64,000 nucleotides of DNA from Triops longicaudatus (lineage: Eukaryota > Arthropoda > Branchiopoda > Notostraca > Triopsidae): NCBI GenBank assembly GCA_022885665.1, contig JAGQDJ010000117.1, positions 62,001 to 126,000 on the forward strand. Reading direction: 5' to 3'. Position numbers and translations under genes: made by a program. Shown here one piece after another: positions 32,401 to 44,430 of the stretch. The notes under the pieces were generated by a model. It had not been told where the DNA came from, did not search any database, and saw only the letters and a list, made by a program, of their open reading frames with translations. Each line of letters opens with the position of its first letter. Within the stretch, counting starts at the first letter, position 1.

Positions 32401-35400
32401 TCGTGTTGCGTGAGGCCCAAAATTCGTTCGGAACAGAATGGTTAGCGGTACACAAGTGTGCGTGCAAAGAAGGTGGCCTCAGCTGACACTCCCGTGTAAA
32501 CGTGGATCATACCTCAATCAAAAGGTGACAACAGTTGTCACACATCAAAGCTTAAGCCAAGGGGTCCTCTGGCTATACAAAACGCGCAAATGCACCCGAA
32601 CTGAAAAGAACCAGGATTAGTTTTCCCCCGTCATCTCACGCCCATTTTTATAGTTCTTCTATCCATTTTTTTTCACCTCCAACTCTAGAAAATAATATTA
32701 CTGTCAATAAGCCACCCCATGGCCTGCGTTGCCCACGTTCTATTTTTTCTACAGCTCAGAACGTGTCACAGGTGTGAACCCACTGTTTTATTACTATTGC
32801 GGCCTCCCCACATGTCAGCAGCTTGATTTCCCAAATTTTCTTTGCCTCTTTGTACATTTGTAATCATAACACATGAATATAAGTTCGGGAACTTCAAGCA
32901 AAGCAGTTTCCACATGGACGCCTTCACCCCTTGGCTGACGTTATTCAGGGAATTCCGTGTTATATTCGTAAAGAAACAAAAAAGACAATGTTGTATGGTG
33001 CCCATACCGTTACAGTTTTTGAAGCCATTTTTGTCCTTTTTGTTAAACCTTATCTGTTCTTAGAGGACCTTTATGCTGTAACTGTCACCTGTTTACCCGA
33101 AAAGCAGAGCAGGTTAGCGAAGACGTTAGCACTGTAGACACCCCCAATTTTGAGTCATATGTGTGAAATGTTGTTCAAAATCAGTTTTGTAAAGTCAAAC
33201 TAACCCTTTCCCCACTCCTCCCACGCGGAAATATCAGTTACGGACTTTACACATCGTGTTTGCCCTCCGCATTAACTCGAGTTTCGTCATTCTTATTAGA
33301 GTCCTGGATTGAGTGTTTTTTGTCTTTATGAAGGGATCTATATCAAAGAGTAAATCAGCCGTGAAAGTTGTTTAGCTCCCATGGATGAAAACTGCAAGTA
33401 CATTATTATGCAAATATACCTATTTGAATCGCGACCGACAAGTATCCTTTTTCTTTGCTGAACAAGCCTCTGTTGAAACAAAAGTGGTGCAACATTCATA
33501 CAATATCCCACAAGTCGCTTTCTTTTCCCATGCTGACATTCGGTTAGAAGCGCAACGCTAATCCTGCACTCCACAGAAATGCGATTAGCCCGCCTCTCAG
33601 CTCCAAAAAAGGTTGACTTCTTTTGGTCAACCGCAGTGATTTAGGTTCGGGAGCTTTTCGACACACCCTGTGGACGCCCGTTACGTGCACGAGATAAAAG
33701 CGAAAAAAAGCTTTTACTCATAGAGCTCTGAGTGACGCTTGATGACGAAAGGGATGAAATGGACAGCCGCTCAAAATTTCATTGACGTGGCCCAAACGTG
33801 ATAGACCGACTTCTAGAGATAGCCAAAAGTTATTATGCCAGCTCTGCGAAAATCTCTCATGGGCTGATAGGAAAGTTGCATTAAAAGCACCAAGAGACAG
33901 GCAGAACTTAGGTTACATACATCCTTTCATGATTAAACAATCATGCTTCGTGAAATACTCGACAAGAGCATCACGCTTGTCTCGCCGCTCAAACCTTACA
34001 AGGTTACATAGTGGAGAGGCCAGGACAATTGACTTGCAGGCTATGAGCCTTTTGGTGGTTGACAACATAACTGGCGAAGTACATGACACCTTACTTAACA
34101 TGGATGAAGTACACGCGACACGCACAGACGTTAAGCCCTTCTTTCTACCACCGCGTGGAAACCTTTTTCACTCTTTCATTAGATCTGTTAGTCAAACCGC
34201 ACTTGGTCTCCCCCTCCACGCTAGAGGGTTAGATTGAGACATTTTCCCTGCAAATAAGAATTAAGCTGCATGTCTAGCTTTCTAGATTAATGTAGAATCC
34301 TTAATGACGACTTGCATAAAAGAGCACAATGAGTCCTATCAGTCCAGCGATTTTCGTAAGAAAGAATGAATTCCCGACGATATTCGTGATCTGGCCGAAC
34401 TATAATATTGAAACAAAGTTCCTAACCCTTACTTCTTCCCCCCAGCTTGGGCCGTAATAAGTCCTCCACTTCGAACATGTATGGGAATTATGATTTCATG
34501 ATGAAAATCTGACTCAAGAGTACAATACTTACACAGCCTTTCCCAAAAGTTGAAATAAGGCATACGGACATGGCATGCAGGCCTGGGCTATCCAACCGGA
34601 TTTTCATGTTAATGCAGCGAAATTATTTTTTGACTTGGGGACTGGAACTAATAACATTTCGTTTCAGACAGGCAAGCTCTCGTGCTCGGATCGACTTAAA
34701 CAAGACGACTAAATTGTGCAACCTGCAAGCGGCACAAAAGACCTATAATCAATAAGTTAACAGAATGGGACACTAAAATGAGACGCCGATATTTTAATGC
34801 ATTATACTCTTGAAATGAGGTCGTATTATGTGGCTTCACGAGCGAACTTGTTTGGTTGACCTACGCGTTGAGTGTTGAAGATCATGGGCTGCAGAAACTA
34901 ATGTAACAATCTAATACAAGGCCAGCATACTAGGACTATTCTCCGAACCAGCTGCTGATGGTTTCCAGGAAGTTCAGTTGACTGCAGTAACTGCGGGAAT
35001 TGCATGTCGAATTTGTTTATGCCCTTGTGAGCCTGAAAGACTTGGTTATTTATGCAGGTATGGATTGTCGTGAACAACAAATAAAGCAACAAGAGAAAAG
35101 AACCGTAAACAGGATCCTCTGTAGCTAGCGTTTCACGCCATCACTTCACTTCACTTAGTGAAAAAGCACCTTAGTAAAGGTCGCGAGCCATAAAATCATT
35201 CTGGCTCTGGTCTTATATAAATATATTCCAACGGTTATATTTGTAATTAAGAAATTACGCTTTAGTCGAATGAGACTATTCAATGATTAAAGAGTAGGCC
35301 TAAAAGTAGCAAAAAATGTGCCGAAAAATACCTTATCATAAAACGTTTTGTAGCTACGGTTTGAGCACCATAAAAACTGTACTCGGTAAACACGCAGTAA

Positions 35401-36374
35401 TTCTTGTCACCTGCGGGCTAAACGCCGAAGTAAATCCTATTTCCGTTCCGCTTTTTCTATCGTGGATCAACGAAGGTCCGAGCAACCCGAAAATCAGTCT
35501 TTACTTCATTAACGGCGAGCTAAATCTGTTGTCTTTTTTGTCTTCCCGAAAAAGAACATTGACGAGTTTACCACATTTCCGTAACCATGTCTTTGCTAAC
35601 GTGTCGCTCACGACGCTACCTTTGAAACCAAAATTAGTGAAAAGCGAAAGAGAATGTGACAAGAAAATACAGATTACAGAGCTTTTGACTGCCGCATGCC
35701 CAACCTTTTTATCAATTGACAGATGTCAACCGTGGATGTGACAGCGCGGGGGCGCAGATGGTGCATTGGACGAGCCCTTCCCGTTATAGATAACACATTA
35801 CCGCACATGCCCATAATTACCAAAAAATAAAAGAAAATTTACATATACACTCCTACGAATAGGAGGTCATATATTATCCCTGATAGGCTCATTAGAGCTC
35901 AGAAGAAATAGGGGGAATGTGGTTAGTTTTAGAAGAACTCACATGTCATTCGTTGACAAGCAAGTGGAAAGAGAAATGGTATTGCATCTCAAGTAGCAAC
36001 GATTCTGTCTGCGTTAAGATTCTAAAGACTCGTTCAAGTGCGAACTTTTTCGCCTTTGTTGTCTTTATAGAGAAAAAGGAAGATTAAGCGACAGGTTTAA
36101 TGGAGGTCCATGACACCTATTGAACGTAGAAGATTGACACACGCCAGCACCCCCAAGCTTCCAAAAAAAAGGTGTCACCGAAAAAGCGGCATCTTGACTA
36201 TACTTCCCTCCAACGGCGCTCGGCCGCTCACCTGTCACGTTAACTTGCTGATCCCTTTATAGCTCCCTCGTTAGGGAAGACAGTGGACAAGGGGAGGGCA
36301 GAGTCTTGTTTCTGGTCTTTATGGAGACTGTGACATTAGGCAGCAACGCTGAGCCTTAGCACAGCACCTCAAGC
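32401..36374. other. Desert segment 1
   Basis: I see no gene, RNA gene or mobile element that I can support. Several frames of 60-150 codons exist but show no domains and no splice context. Confidence 0.4.
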
Positions 36375-36896
36375 ATGGCGTCACAATCCCCTAACAATCA
36401 AACTTTGGGTCCTGCAGAGAGATGCTTAGCTTCACGTCAAGATTTCGGCGCCTCGATTCGTTTCCTTTCAAAGAGGCTCGTTGGCACCACCGCTCTGCCC
36501 GTAAGTGAAATTTTGCGCAATCGTTTCAACAACGTAAACCGTTGCCCAGGGAGCGTTGCAACCAAACAAAGCCCCAGTTCAGCTGGTAAAGCAATGATTA
36601 GTACTTATGATCATTTCGATCCTCTCTCCTGGCCAGCGTTAAGATGTGGTCATAGCTGTCCTTTCTTCCGACACCCTCTCCCACCTCCCCACAGCAGGAA
36701 AAAAGAGGAAATGGAGAATACAACAATGGGCGAAAAAAAAAATGCCTGCTTTGCTTTGCTTCACGCTCTTCCATTTCTTTTGAAAAATCCCCTACACGGG
36801 AAAGAAAGCGCGGTCCATTTCTTATTTATGACGTCACCCCGTGGTCCATCGTCAATCAATAAGCGCACTGACACAACCACCTTGATTAACCTTTGA
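36375..36896 (+). CDS. Unassigned 173-codon open frame, doubtful gene
   Basis: The frame opens with ATG GCG in the good context CAAGCATGG and runs 173 codons. I recognise no family. The sequence has a Ser/Pro-rich middle and basic KK runs, with no signal peptide, membrane segment or zinc ligand set. The end holds a TGACGTCA octamer (36829-36836). It lies alone in the gene desert and could be a small orphan gene, an exon or chance. Confidence 0.15.
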   Translation: MASQSPNNQTLGPAERCLASRQDFGASIRFLSKRLVGTTALPVSEILRNRFNNVNRCPGSVATKQSPSSAGKAMISTYDHFDPLSWPALRCGHSCPFFRHPLPPPHSRKKEEMENTTMGEKKNACFALLHALPFLLKNPLHGKESAVHFLFMTSPRGPSSINKRTDTTTLINL

Positions 36897-39800
36897 TTCC
36901 AGAAAACGTCTACACGCTTCGCTTATCAACTCTTTGGGATAGAGCTTTCTCCTCTCTTCCTTAGGAGATTTTTCTCGACGGAAGAAACGCAGAGCTTCTT
37001 CCCATAGAACGTGAAAAGTCATGTCACCGAAATCTCGTTATCATCGACATGTATGGGCCTACCCATCATATCAATAACACATAAAAGTAATGTTCACCCT
37101 ACTCCCGGAATAAGAAAAAGAATCTTTTGCATTCAGAATAACCGATACCTCGTAAAGCTCCCTTCTTTTACGTACTTAACCCTTTCCCCGGTGGACCTTC
37201 TACACCACTTAACCGTCTCCACCATCACTTTAGCATCGCCTTCCTCGCCTTTAATTTATTTTCCCATTACTCTATTTTCGTTTCTTGCCCGGGAACCCGT
37301 TTGTGGAAGGGGAGGCTGGGCAAAAAGAGAAACGAAATCTCCCTATCACCTTCCAAACCAAAGAGTTTCCCATTAGCTGGAATTGGGGGCATCTGATGCT
37401 GCGGTGCCGACTTTTCCATCTTATGCTTTATCATCCAAGACTCTTCTTCTCTATTGATTCATGGAGGAGCTATTGCTGGACCCACTGCTTTGCCTGTTCA
37501 CTCGGCTGCTGCTGAGGTAGTGGCTATAGCTGTACTACAGTGAGCGGCAAGGGCCAGCTCAGGGGCATATTTTTGTCTCCCACACACATACACACAGCAC
37601 CCTGAAAATCTCCCTGGTCCACCCAGTAGTCCCCAGCGAACCCATAAATCAATATTTTTTCGAAAACTTTTCCAAAGGTTTCGGGCCATTGGTCACTCGA
37701 ACCATCTCGCTGTCCTTGTAACATTGCCCCCCAAATCGAGCTAACTCTGCGGCATATTTTATTCTTAAAACATTGACGACCATATGTACTGACTGCAATT
37801 GGGGAAAACCTGTCGGGAGTTGCAAACCAGCATTATGAGCAAATAGCTTCACTTGGAATTCTTTATGGTCACTTATGCTATAAATCGTGAAGGCAATCGA
37901 CATAAAACTGGCCTGATATGGAAGCTTCGTTGTCATGATTTTGGGAGAGGTTATAAGCTTTTTAGTTTGGATCCTTCGTAAAGCAATTCCGACTTGGCAA
38001 AGCCATACGTGCATACGCAAAGGAACAGGTGGAAGAATAAGGAGAATTAAAACCCAAAGCGCCTGGGGATACTTAGCTGCGAACTAGGTGGCCCCCTCAC
38101 CGATCCGAAATTACACGGTAGTTCGGGAAAAATTGGGTCCCCTGTTTTCATTCTAACGCACTTTGTGGATGGGCTTTTGTGTCGCATGCAATAGCCTTAA
38201 ATCTAAATGGCACGAGTCATGACGAACAATGCCAAATGCAGTAGGAAAACTTCTCTACGTTTCTAGTAAGGTTTTACAGAGATGGATGGCTGAAAGGGGC
38301 AGAAAAGTAATGGCAACTAAGTTTTCCAAAACGCGACAATAATTTACAACCCCAAGACTGGCAACTCTACTTAGGGCTACCGCATAAACTAACTGCAGCT
38401 GTGCCAGCCAAACAGTTCGTCTTCTCCTATTGTGGTCAAGACTTTAATGTTTCTTGTAACTCGGGACGCTTTCTTACCCGCGAAACCGAGTTAGAACTAG
38501 AAAAAGTACAACGAGGAAGAAAAGACATCTACTCTATTTTCGTCCGAGATTAACAAATTTCACCATAACATCCACTCTTTATGGACACTAATAAAGTGTA
38601 GAGACTATTTTTTGCACAGTCAACACGACTTTTTGCACAAAAAAGTCAAGCATTTTCACTTCTAAGACATTACGTATTTTTTTCATAAGTTAAATTTACA
38701 ACAATATGAACAAGGCAAAAGTAGAAATGTTATTTAGGACGTTTGTATACTTAGGAAATTTCAGGCGAAGTACTTTTGGAAATCGACAGGATTTGACGTT
38801 TTCTGAAATTCTCCAAAGCAGTGCTTTTTAAACTTCCTTCCTACTATAGCTAAATGGGGCCCATCACAACGTCCTTTGCCCTTCAGTAGACTTCAACGTG
38901 TAAGCTTTAGTTCAATTTCCCAGAGTAATGTAATTTTTAAAATCTTTATTTCGTCTTTTTATCCAATGAAGAGTAACCTACTTCTTAAAGAATTCACCCT
39001 CTCATTTATTGTGACTTTTCTTATCTCATTTCTGAAACGTATTCAAAACTCTATTTTCCTATATTTTTGTTCAAAATATATTTTCCACAAGTTCTTTCTA
39101 ACGTATTAAATTATATTGCAAAATATTTCGACTTAAATAATTAGCTATGTTTTGTTACCTATATGGTGCTCTCACTGCGTTTTCCTTGAACACTTACGTA
39201 TTGTATCACGGCATTCTTACACGTTTATCTCCAGGAAGTTTGCCCCCCTTGAGTTTCTTCTAAATATGAAATGTCGAATTAAGAGGTTGCATGTTGATCG
39301 ACATTCTTCGTGTTGTTCTCCTTTCTAAAAGTTCACGACAAGTTGAAAGAACCGTCCCTTCTTGTGGCAGTTCTTGTGCAACTTTCATAAGATGCTGACA
39401 TAAAAAGGAAAGACACTATCAAACTTGCGACATTGGAGATCTTGAAACACCGGTTTTGAAGGCCCTTGCTCGAGTGTGCAGTGGCATCCTTGTTTCTCTT
39501 TTCATGAACGTACCCATGAACTGTTACGCTATGAGTTGTCGTGGCAGTTTTCTACTACAAAATAAAGAAACTTTTCATCTTCTCCTCTCAACGTGTCTCC
39601 TTCCTTTAGCTTGACTTCTTTTTCCCTATTTCTAATACGGACTAGGACAACAAAGGGTTCCGAGTATCGAGTACTGCATAGAAGAATGGTCCGCTGCACG
39701 TGTCGCTGTTTGCCTTAATCCACTGGTTTTCGGTTCACAGGTACAGGCAGCAGTTTCTAAGGCTCCGTTCCGTTCACGCCTGTAACAAGAATTCTTTCAA

Positions 39801-40885
39801 AGTAGTTCAACCTTTTGTCTATCAATTGCTTCGTGCGTTGTAATATTCATTTGAAGTGACATACACCGAAAGTCGTCAAGTAGTCCCTTACTATCCATGT
39901 CCTCCTTCACAAAAAGTTTCCTAGCTGAATAGCGGCGAGCACACTAATTACTGAAAGAATGCGAGCTCCTCAATTGTTTCCAACGCTACTAACCAAAGTT
40001 GCAAAGGCCTGTAAATTTCTAATAGTGGCGTAGGTCTGTGTTGCTTCGCTTTTCTACTTCTCACGTAAATTGCCGGGTGTATTGTAAGAGGAGAATGACA
40101 GGACATGGACTCTTGATCGGCGAAATTTATTGAGTCGCTCTTACCCACGCCTTCTTCCCCCCACCAAAGAATTGTTAGTGTGATCGAGATCTACGAACTC
40201 GTCGTTATGTTCCCGAAAGAACAATAGCTTGCCTCGGCTTACGACTGCAGAATATAACTTTTCCTTTCATTGGCCCGTTGACTTGAAATAAAAAGCTAGA
40301 AATAAAAAACCAAGGCACCTGCAGTCCGAAAAGGGTCAGGGCAGGTGTCTTCGAAGTCAGGTTACCCCCAAGATGAGTACACATGTGTATGCCCCCTGAG
40401 CCTCCCGCCCATTAATAAGCGAGCGCCATTAACATGCATGGCTATTGCTACGAGGGCTCATTTTGGAAGTTATAAAGCTGGCTACAGAAGAACCGCAACA
40501 CAAAACTAACTAAAGGTATATACACCCGGCAATGCCAAAGACGCGTGAAGGAAGGCTCCGGCAGCTAATTTGCGGAGTAGGTGACAGGAAGTCATAATCG
40601 TTTTTTATTACCCTTCATCGACCAAGTTCATAAAAAGGCGCAGTGGCTACTTTTTCAGCGCCGGCGAATCTATATAACAAGTTGCGGGCTAGTTTTCTGT
40701 TTTCTAGCCCATTTGCTTAGCTCCGCACTGTCGATAATGAGAAGCCATTCTAACTAGCTCCATAAAAACTTTGCTTGGCCAGGGACACAGCGCCGAAATT
40801 TCCACATTACAGCCAATCAAGTCATTGAGGGAGTTAACCTATGATTAATAATTAGGTAGCGTTAACGATAGATGTTTACCTGAGA
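36897..40885. other. Desert segment 2
   Basis: No supported gene. Bases 37140-37300 are pyrimidine-rich. Bases 38560-39130 are strongly AT-rich with long T runs on the plus strand. A minus-strand frame at 38020-37649 (123 codons) has no recognisable domain. Confidence 0.4.
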
Positions 40886-41050
40886 CAGGGGTGGACTGGC
40901 TTGCCAGCGGCCCATGCGGAAATTCTAAGACCGGACCCGCTAAACGCTTCTAGTATTATTAGTACTAAGAAAGCCCCCGCCAGAAAAGGCATTTTACGGC
41001 CCTGGTCCATGCGGCATTTGCCACAATGCCACAATGACCAGTCCACCCTC
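40886..41050. mobile_element. 165-bp hAT-type MITE with perfect target duplication
   Basis: The element starts with CAGGGGTGGACTGG and ends with CCAGTCCACCCTC, an inverted repeat with a one-base gap. Both sides are flanked by the identical 8-mer ACCTGAGA (40878-40885 and 41051-41058). An 8-bp duplication plus CAG-type ends is the signature of hAT transposition. There is no coding capacity, so it must have been moved by a transposase made elsewhere. The exact duplication suggests a fairly recent insertion. Confidence 0.85.
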
Positions 41051-41058
41051 ACCTGAGA

Positions 41059-43008
41059 TCATTTTTGCTACAATATTATCTTAACGAAAGGAGTTCGGCA
41101 AGAAAAATCCGCGACACAACGCTTAGTATGAAAGAAATGTCATATTTACACGAAAAGGACTCTTTTAAAGGAGTTCTCCCGTGCATTTCACTAAGCTGAG
41201 TAGATCTAATACTTGAGAGTATTAGTTATATTTTTTCTCTAAAAACTCTACTAGGTTCTATTTTATTTAAAGGGCAATATTCCGCACAATACAGGCTCCT
41301 CATTGCGCACCATCTTGCTGATCTTCTTGTGCTTGAAAAAGAAACATAAAGAGATCTAAAGAAATAAAGTAAAGATAAAAAAGTAACAGGAGCGAAACAA
41401 TGGCCCCTCGACTGGGGCACGTCATGCCATGAAACGGTAATGGCTAATAAAGATTTTATTTTCGGCACCGCGCCGGACAACTCTTGTAGTATACCAGGGG
41501 GAAATTTTTCGACGACATCGCCAAGAAAAAGAGAAATTGACTTACAGCCCTGTTTCGATGCACTACACGACGTCTACTATTTCTTAATTGCGTTCAAGCT
41601 TCCGGGAGAACGGTAAGGTCATTTTCGCCCTGGGATCTGCTTGGTAAAGCGCACCACGACAGGTGAAATTCAAAGCCAAAATAACCATCTGATGAAACTG
41701 AGACTAGGCAAAATTCTTCCTAAGACAAAGTTCTCGACGAGACGGGGTGAAAAGGGGTTTCGTTTGACCTTTTCGTCTACGTTGGCGGTAATTCGGGGGA
41801 ACTGACATTCACTGCGCGGGTAAAACAACTCATAAAGCCTCCATAATGGCTTTTATTCTTATAAAAAGTCTCCAAAATAGAAGTTACGTGAACAAAACTG
41901 ACACAACAAATTTTCGCCCCGCCGCACGTTGATATTTAATTATGCAAGGTTACTCAGCCCCCACCAAGTACAGGTTCATTCTTTTTTTAAAAAGCCAGAC
42001 GTTTTTCTGCGTCTTTTCTCAAGGCAATTTCTAATGTTACGGGTCATGCTATACCCTAAAAAGTCCCTTAAAATGTTCCCATGCTGATACGCTGTGTGAC
42101 TGTCCATATGGAGTCCTAGCTTTCCTGTAAGTCGAAAAGAGCAAGTTCGACAAAATGCAAGTTTCGTGTGTAAAAGAGGCGTTGGAAGACCTAATCACCC
42201 CAGTTCACGACACAATGGAAAGGCAGGCCGATCTACACCAAGAAAATCATCCAGTTTTCACCTGTGTGGTAATCCATGTTGCAATGGTCTAATTGCCCTA
42301 TTCTCCTGCAACTTACAATTGCGAAGGTAAAACAAGTCCCTCCTTTAGCAGCAATGATTGTTGATAACAAGTCCCCAAAATACCCACATGACCAATCCAT
42401 ATCGATCTTACGTCATGAATTTTCCGTTAATAAACGGAACGGCACCCCCCAAAACATCCGCTCTTGCCATATAATATCCCGCGTCTCATCCTTCTCAAAC
42501 CCAGATCCAATACGATATCACAGACGTAGAACTGTAAAAGAAAAAAACAACAAGAGACACCACTGGTATTTCTTCGAGTTTTCGAGCTCGGTTCTATATT
42601 TCTCCGTCCCAAGCCATGAATTATTGAAAGGCGGGAGAAAATAGGCATTCGATACCAGGCGTTGCAGCCTTCTAATTTCCAATTTTATAGCCTCGGCTAT
42701 CAATTATGTCTTAGCTGCCGAAAGTGCGCGACGTCCACTGGTCCACACCATATATTAAACTCTGAAAACTCTAACCCCCCTAAAAAGGAACGTGTCGCCT
42801 GGTGTAGAGATATTACACATAGCCCTGTTTTTACGTGTTTAACACCGTGGTAAGATCATAAGTTATAGCATTATCACGCGACTATTGTAAAAAAAATACT
42901 GAGCACTATCAAATATTAGAAACTACATCCACTATGCAAGTTACTCGCCGCTCGCTTTTTGATTTGAATGACATGATGAGAATTTCTACGCGTTCCAGTG
43001 CTGGTATA
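41059..43008. other. Desert segment 3, between two hAT elements
   Basis: No supported gene. The 122-codon plus frame at 42276-42644 lacks features of any family I know. Confidence 0.4.
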
Positions 43009-43016
43009 CGTTAGTA

Positions 43017-44422
43017 CAGCGATCCCCAACCTTGTTGGTACGACTGCCCACTTTCAGGTCCAAAAATTTTCGGCGGCCCGACCGGGAAAAAAAGTTCCTT
43101 GATTCTTAACTTAACTATATTTTGTTTGCCTGCCTATAACAACGTGCTACCCAAAACTGCAATTGCAATTAGCGCGCGCTTCTTAGAAGTACGTTCACTA
43201 ATTACACTTTCATACGGTGTAAAAAAACTTTCCCCAATTAATCGGAAAAAGAAAATATCCTGGGTACCGCAATTTTTTGCGTTTAATTTTCTACCCTCAA
43301 TTTTTATCATAGAATTGTGAATCTTCTCATAAAATGGTGTAACTTCTTTCATAGCGGTAGTTTTTAGTGACTTCTATAAAAAAATTCGCAAATTATTGGG
43401 CGAAAAATAAATCCCGAATATACTGGGACCCAGAATGGGGTTTTTCTAATATTAATTGGGGGAACTTTTTTTTAAAGTGTACGATTCAGTTCCCGGGTAG
43501 CACAAGTACGTCTAAATGTTTTCTAATCGTGAATGTACTACGTAGAAAAGAAACGCGTGACCAACGTAAGCGTAACAGCTAATTGTCTATTTTGATTATG
43601 ACTGTTTGGAACGATCTCAGAATGGACTTTAGAACGCAAGTACGAAACGATATAACAACGTCTACATGTGACATCCCAACGAAGTCGACAAGGTACTGTT
43701 TAACGATGTTTTTCCATATCGATGTTTAGCGACATTTTTTAGTAACTACCCCTGTAGTTGGTTTCCGTTTGAAAAGTTGACCCTCGGAAAGCAACGTCAT
43801 AATGTGACGGTGCGATGTGACGGTCACATCGTCTTGAAAAAGGGGTTATATTTATCGATGAAATTCGACAGTTACACAACGTGGACATTCTTATTTCTGG
43901 AATCAGGCGTGTCTGAAGTTTACCCAAAGTGAAGCCAAGTCACCTTAAATAAACGTTGTTTTTGGCGACTATATTCGACGACTGGGCAGCGCTGCAGTTA
44001 CAACCAATTGTCCACATTTGGTTACGTCGAGAAATGACGTCAATTGCGCCAGTCGACCAATTTATTTCGACCATTTGTCGAACATGGTGTGCTACTTGGG
44101 TTATTTAGAAACCCAGGCGGTGATGCTTGTTTTGCGGACAGTATTTCGAAACAGGTCATATTTCGGAAAGGGTACCTTTTCCACTCCTGTGGCAAAGTTA
44201 GTCCGGTCTCCCTTTGTATCCTATGCTACCAGACAGAAATTGATAGTCACGGAAAAATGCCGTTCTAGAAAGTGACCCGTTCCGAAAAAGTTATTGCGGA
44301 GCTGCGGTAAACGTGAGCGGTATCTCTACTTCCTCGTCTCCAGCTCATCGCTACACCACGGCCCACCTTCCAACAGGCCGCGGACCACCAGTGGGCAACG
44401 GGCCACAGGTTGGGGATCTCTG
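43017..44422. mobile_element. 1.4-kb non-autonomous hAT-type transposon
   Basis: The left end reads CAGCGATCCCCAACCT. The right end, reverse-complemented, reads CAGAGATCCCCAACCTGTGG, and similarity continues inward past a shared GCCCACT. These ends resemble the widespread CAGnGGTCCCCAACC ends of Charlie-like hAT elements. The flanking 8-mers CGTTAGTA (43009-43016) and CTTTATTA (44423-44430) agree at 6 of 8 positions, a decayed target duplication. Inside I see no transposase, only short frames and a near-perfect palindrome (43813-43831). A TGACGTCA also lies inside (about 44034). Confidence 0.8.
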
Positions 44423-44430
44423 CTTTATTA

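Noticed and set aside
33782..34237. 151-codon plus-strand frame as a gene
   Set aside because: No recognised domain, no splice or promoter context, and a length not far from what chance gives in 64 kb.
35316..35741. 141-codon plus-strand frame
   Set aside because: No recognised motif and no context that supports transcription.
37649..38020. 123-codon minus-strand frame
   Set aside because: No family resemblance and no neighbouring exons in phase.
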